Assembly (NCBI RefSeq): GCF_013112245.1
Contig: NZ_WVRN01000001.1
Span: forward strand, 351,001-415,000
Source: Ruegeria sp. HKCCD4315
Lineage (GTDB): Bacteria; Pseudomonadota; Alphaproteobacteria; Rhodobacterales; Rhodobacteraceae
Direction of reading: 5' to 3'
DNA length: 64,000 nucleotides
Part shown: positions 63,619 to 64,000 of the stretch, in pieces
Layout: every line of letters starts with the position of its first letter
Position numbering within the stretch: the first letter of the stretch is position 1
Notes under the pieces: generated by a model
The model's input: only the letters and a program-made list of their open reading frames with translations
Databases searched by the model: none
What the model was told of the DNA's origin: nothing
Program-made: the position numbers and the translations under genes

Positions 63619-64000
63619 TTAGAACTGCAGTGCCGGGCAGCTGTCGTTCTCGTAATAGCTGACAACGTTGATGTCGCCGTTGATGATGGCGCTACGCGCA
63701 TCGTCTACAGCGTCTGCCATGCGGACGGACACGAGTGCTTCGTTGTTTTCATCCATCGCAACGCCAACACCGTCTTCGGCCAGACCCATGGTGAAGATAC
63801 CGGTTTCTACGTCGTCGCCTGCTTTCATTGCTTCATAAACGGCAACATCAACGCGCTTGAGCATCGAGGTCAGAACTTTGCCCGGGTGCAGGTGGTTCTG
63901 GTTGCTGTCCACGCCAATCGACAGGATGCCTTCGTCGGCAGCGGTTTGCAGAACGCCAACGCCGGTGCCACCGGCGGCTGCGTAGATCACGTCTGCGCCT
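63619..64000 (-). CDS. BMP family ABC transporter substrate-binding protein (partial, 3' part)
   Basis: The window ends inside it; only the C-terminal about 127 residues are visible. ADVIYAAAGGTGVGVLQTA, GILSIGVDSNQNHLHPGKVLTSMLKRVDVAVYEAM and DGVGVAMDENN are BMP (PnrA-like) family motifs; substrate is usually a nucleoside such as a purine. First gene of the operon (minus strand), with the ATPase following 88 bases later. Confidence 0.93.
   Translation of the reverse strand, partial: GADVIYAAAGGTGVGVLQTAADEGILSIGVDSNQNHLHPGKVLTSMLKRVDVAVYEAMKAGDDVETGIFTMGLAEDGVGVAMDENNEALVSVRMADAVDDARSAIINGDINVVSYYENDSCPALQF

Noticed and set aside
61905..63662. A 585-codon plus-strand frame opposite the ABC ATPase gene
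   Set aside because: Shadow frame with His/Gln/Asp bias; the minus-strand ATPase has all ABC motifs.

Overview
The window is a 64 kb piece of chromosome from an alphaproteobacterium of the order Rhodobacterales, most likely a marine Roseobacter-clade bacterium close to Ruegeria. Grounds: GC-rich coding with strong third-position bias; a complete ethylmalonyl-CoA pathway core (crotonyl-CoA carboxylase/reductase, ethylmalonyl-CoA mutase, mesaconyl-CoA hydratase, malyl-CoA thioesterase) beside the TCA operons, as I recall for Rhodobacter sphaeroides; alphaproteobacterial family genes (DUF4175/TIGR02302, TIGR02186, DUF1194, DUF1737, NnrU); a LuxR/LuxI pair. I see no rRNA, tRNA, CRISPR, prophage or insertion sequence. 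This is core, densely packed chromosome.

Layout. 0.2-1.1 kb: SoxR and a divergent VOC protein sharing a MerR-type promoter. 1.3-7.9 kb: ETF-ubiquinone oxidoreductase, a TPR lipoprotein-like/secreted protein, ispE, a polyprenyl diphosphate synthase, small DUF2007 and DUF465 proteins and a tRNA-type methyltransferase. 7.9-12.1 kb: EamA transporter and LysR regulator, then the polyhydroxybutyrate genes phbA-phbB with a PhaR-like box. 12.3-15.9 kb: EAL phosphodiesterase, fatty acid hydroxylase, small membrane proteins, TlpA-like thioredoxin. 15.9-25.5 kb: argH, two small lipoproteins, lysA, DUF4175 protein, MJ0042 zinc-ribbon protein, ftsE-ftsX-plsC-like, FMN-binding protein.

25.6-37.2 kb is the TCA operon on the minus strand: mdh, then sucC, a GT25 glycosyltransferase, sucD, DUF805, sucA, sucB, two small genes and lpd. 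37.3-41.9 kb: TauE permease, a secreted protein, then mcl2-nnrU-DUF1737-mch and a DUF1194 protein. 42.2-46.6 kb: sdhC-sdhD-sdhA-sulfotransferase-like-sdhB. 46.6-53.8 kb: small membrane protein, DUF1989, deoD, an H-NS-type protein, ecm, an acyltransferase, ccr. 54.0-55.6 kb: quorum-sensing locus (small ORF, luxR, frameshifted luxI). 55.7-59.6 kb: RecD-like helicase, SDR, TIGR02186, TauE. 59.9-64 kb: a BMP-type nucleoside ABC transporter cut by the window end.

The genes form one metabolic theme: acetyl-CoA is stored as polyhydroxybutyrate (phbAB), or assimilated by the ethylmalonyl-CoA pathway (ccr, ecm, mch, mcl2), or oxidised by the TCA cycle (suc, lpd, sdh, mdh, with ETF-QO feeding the quinone pool). 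Three cis-signals tie these together: an exact paired palindrome upstream of sucC and sdhC (same two 10-mers, same 11-base spacer length), a shared 13-base motif upstream of ccr, ecm and mcl2, and a PhaR-like palindrome upstream of phbA. These, the frameshifted luxI under a CtrA-like box, and the unrelated enzymes embedded in both TCA operons are the most interesting items.
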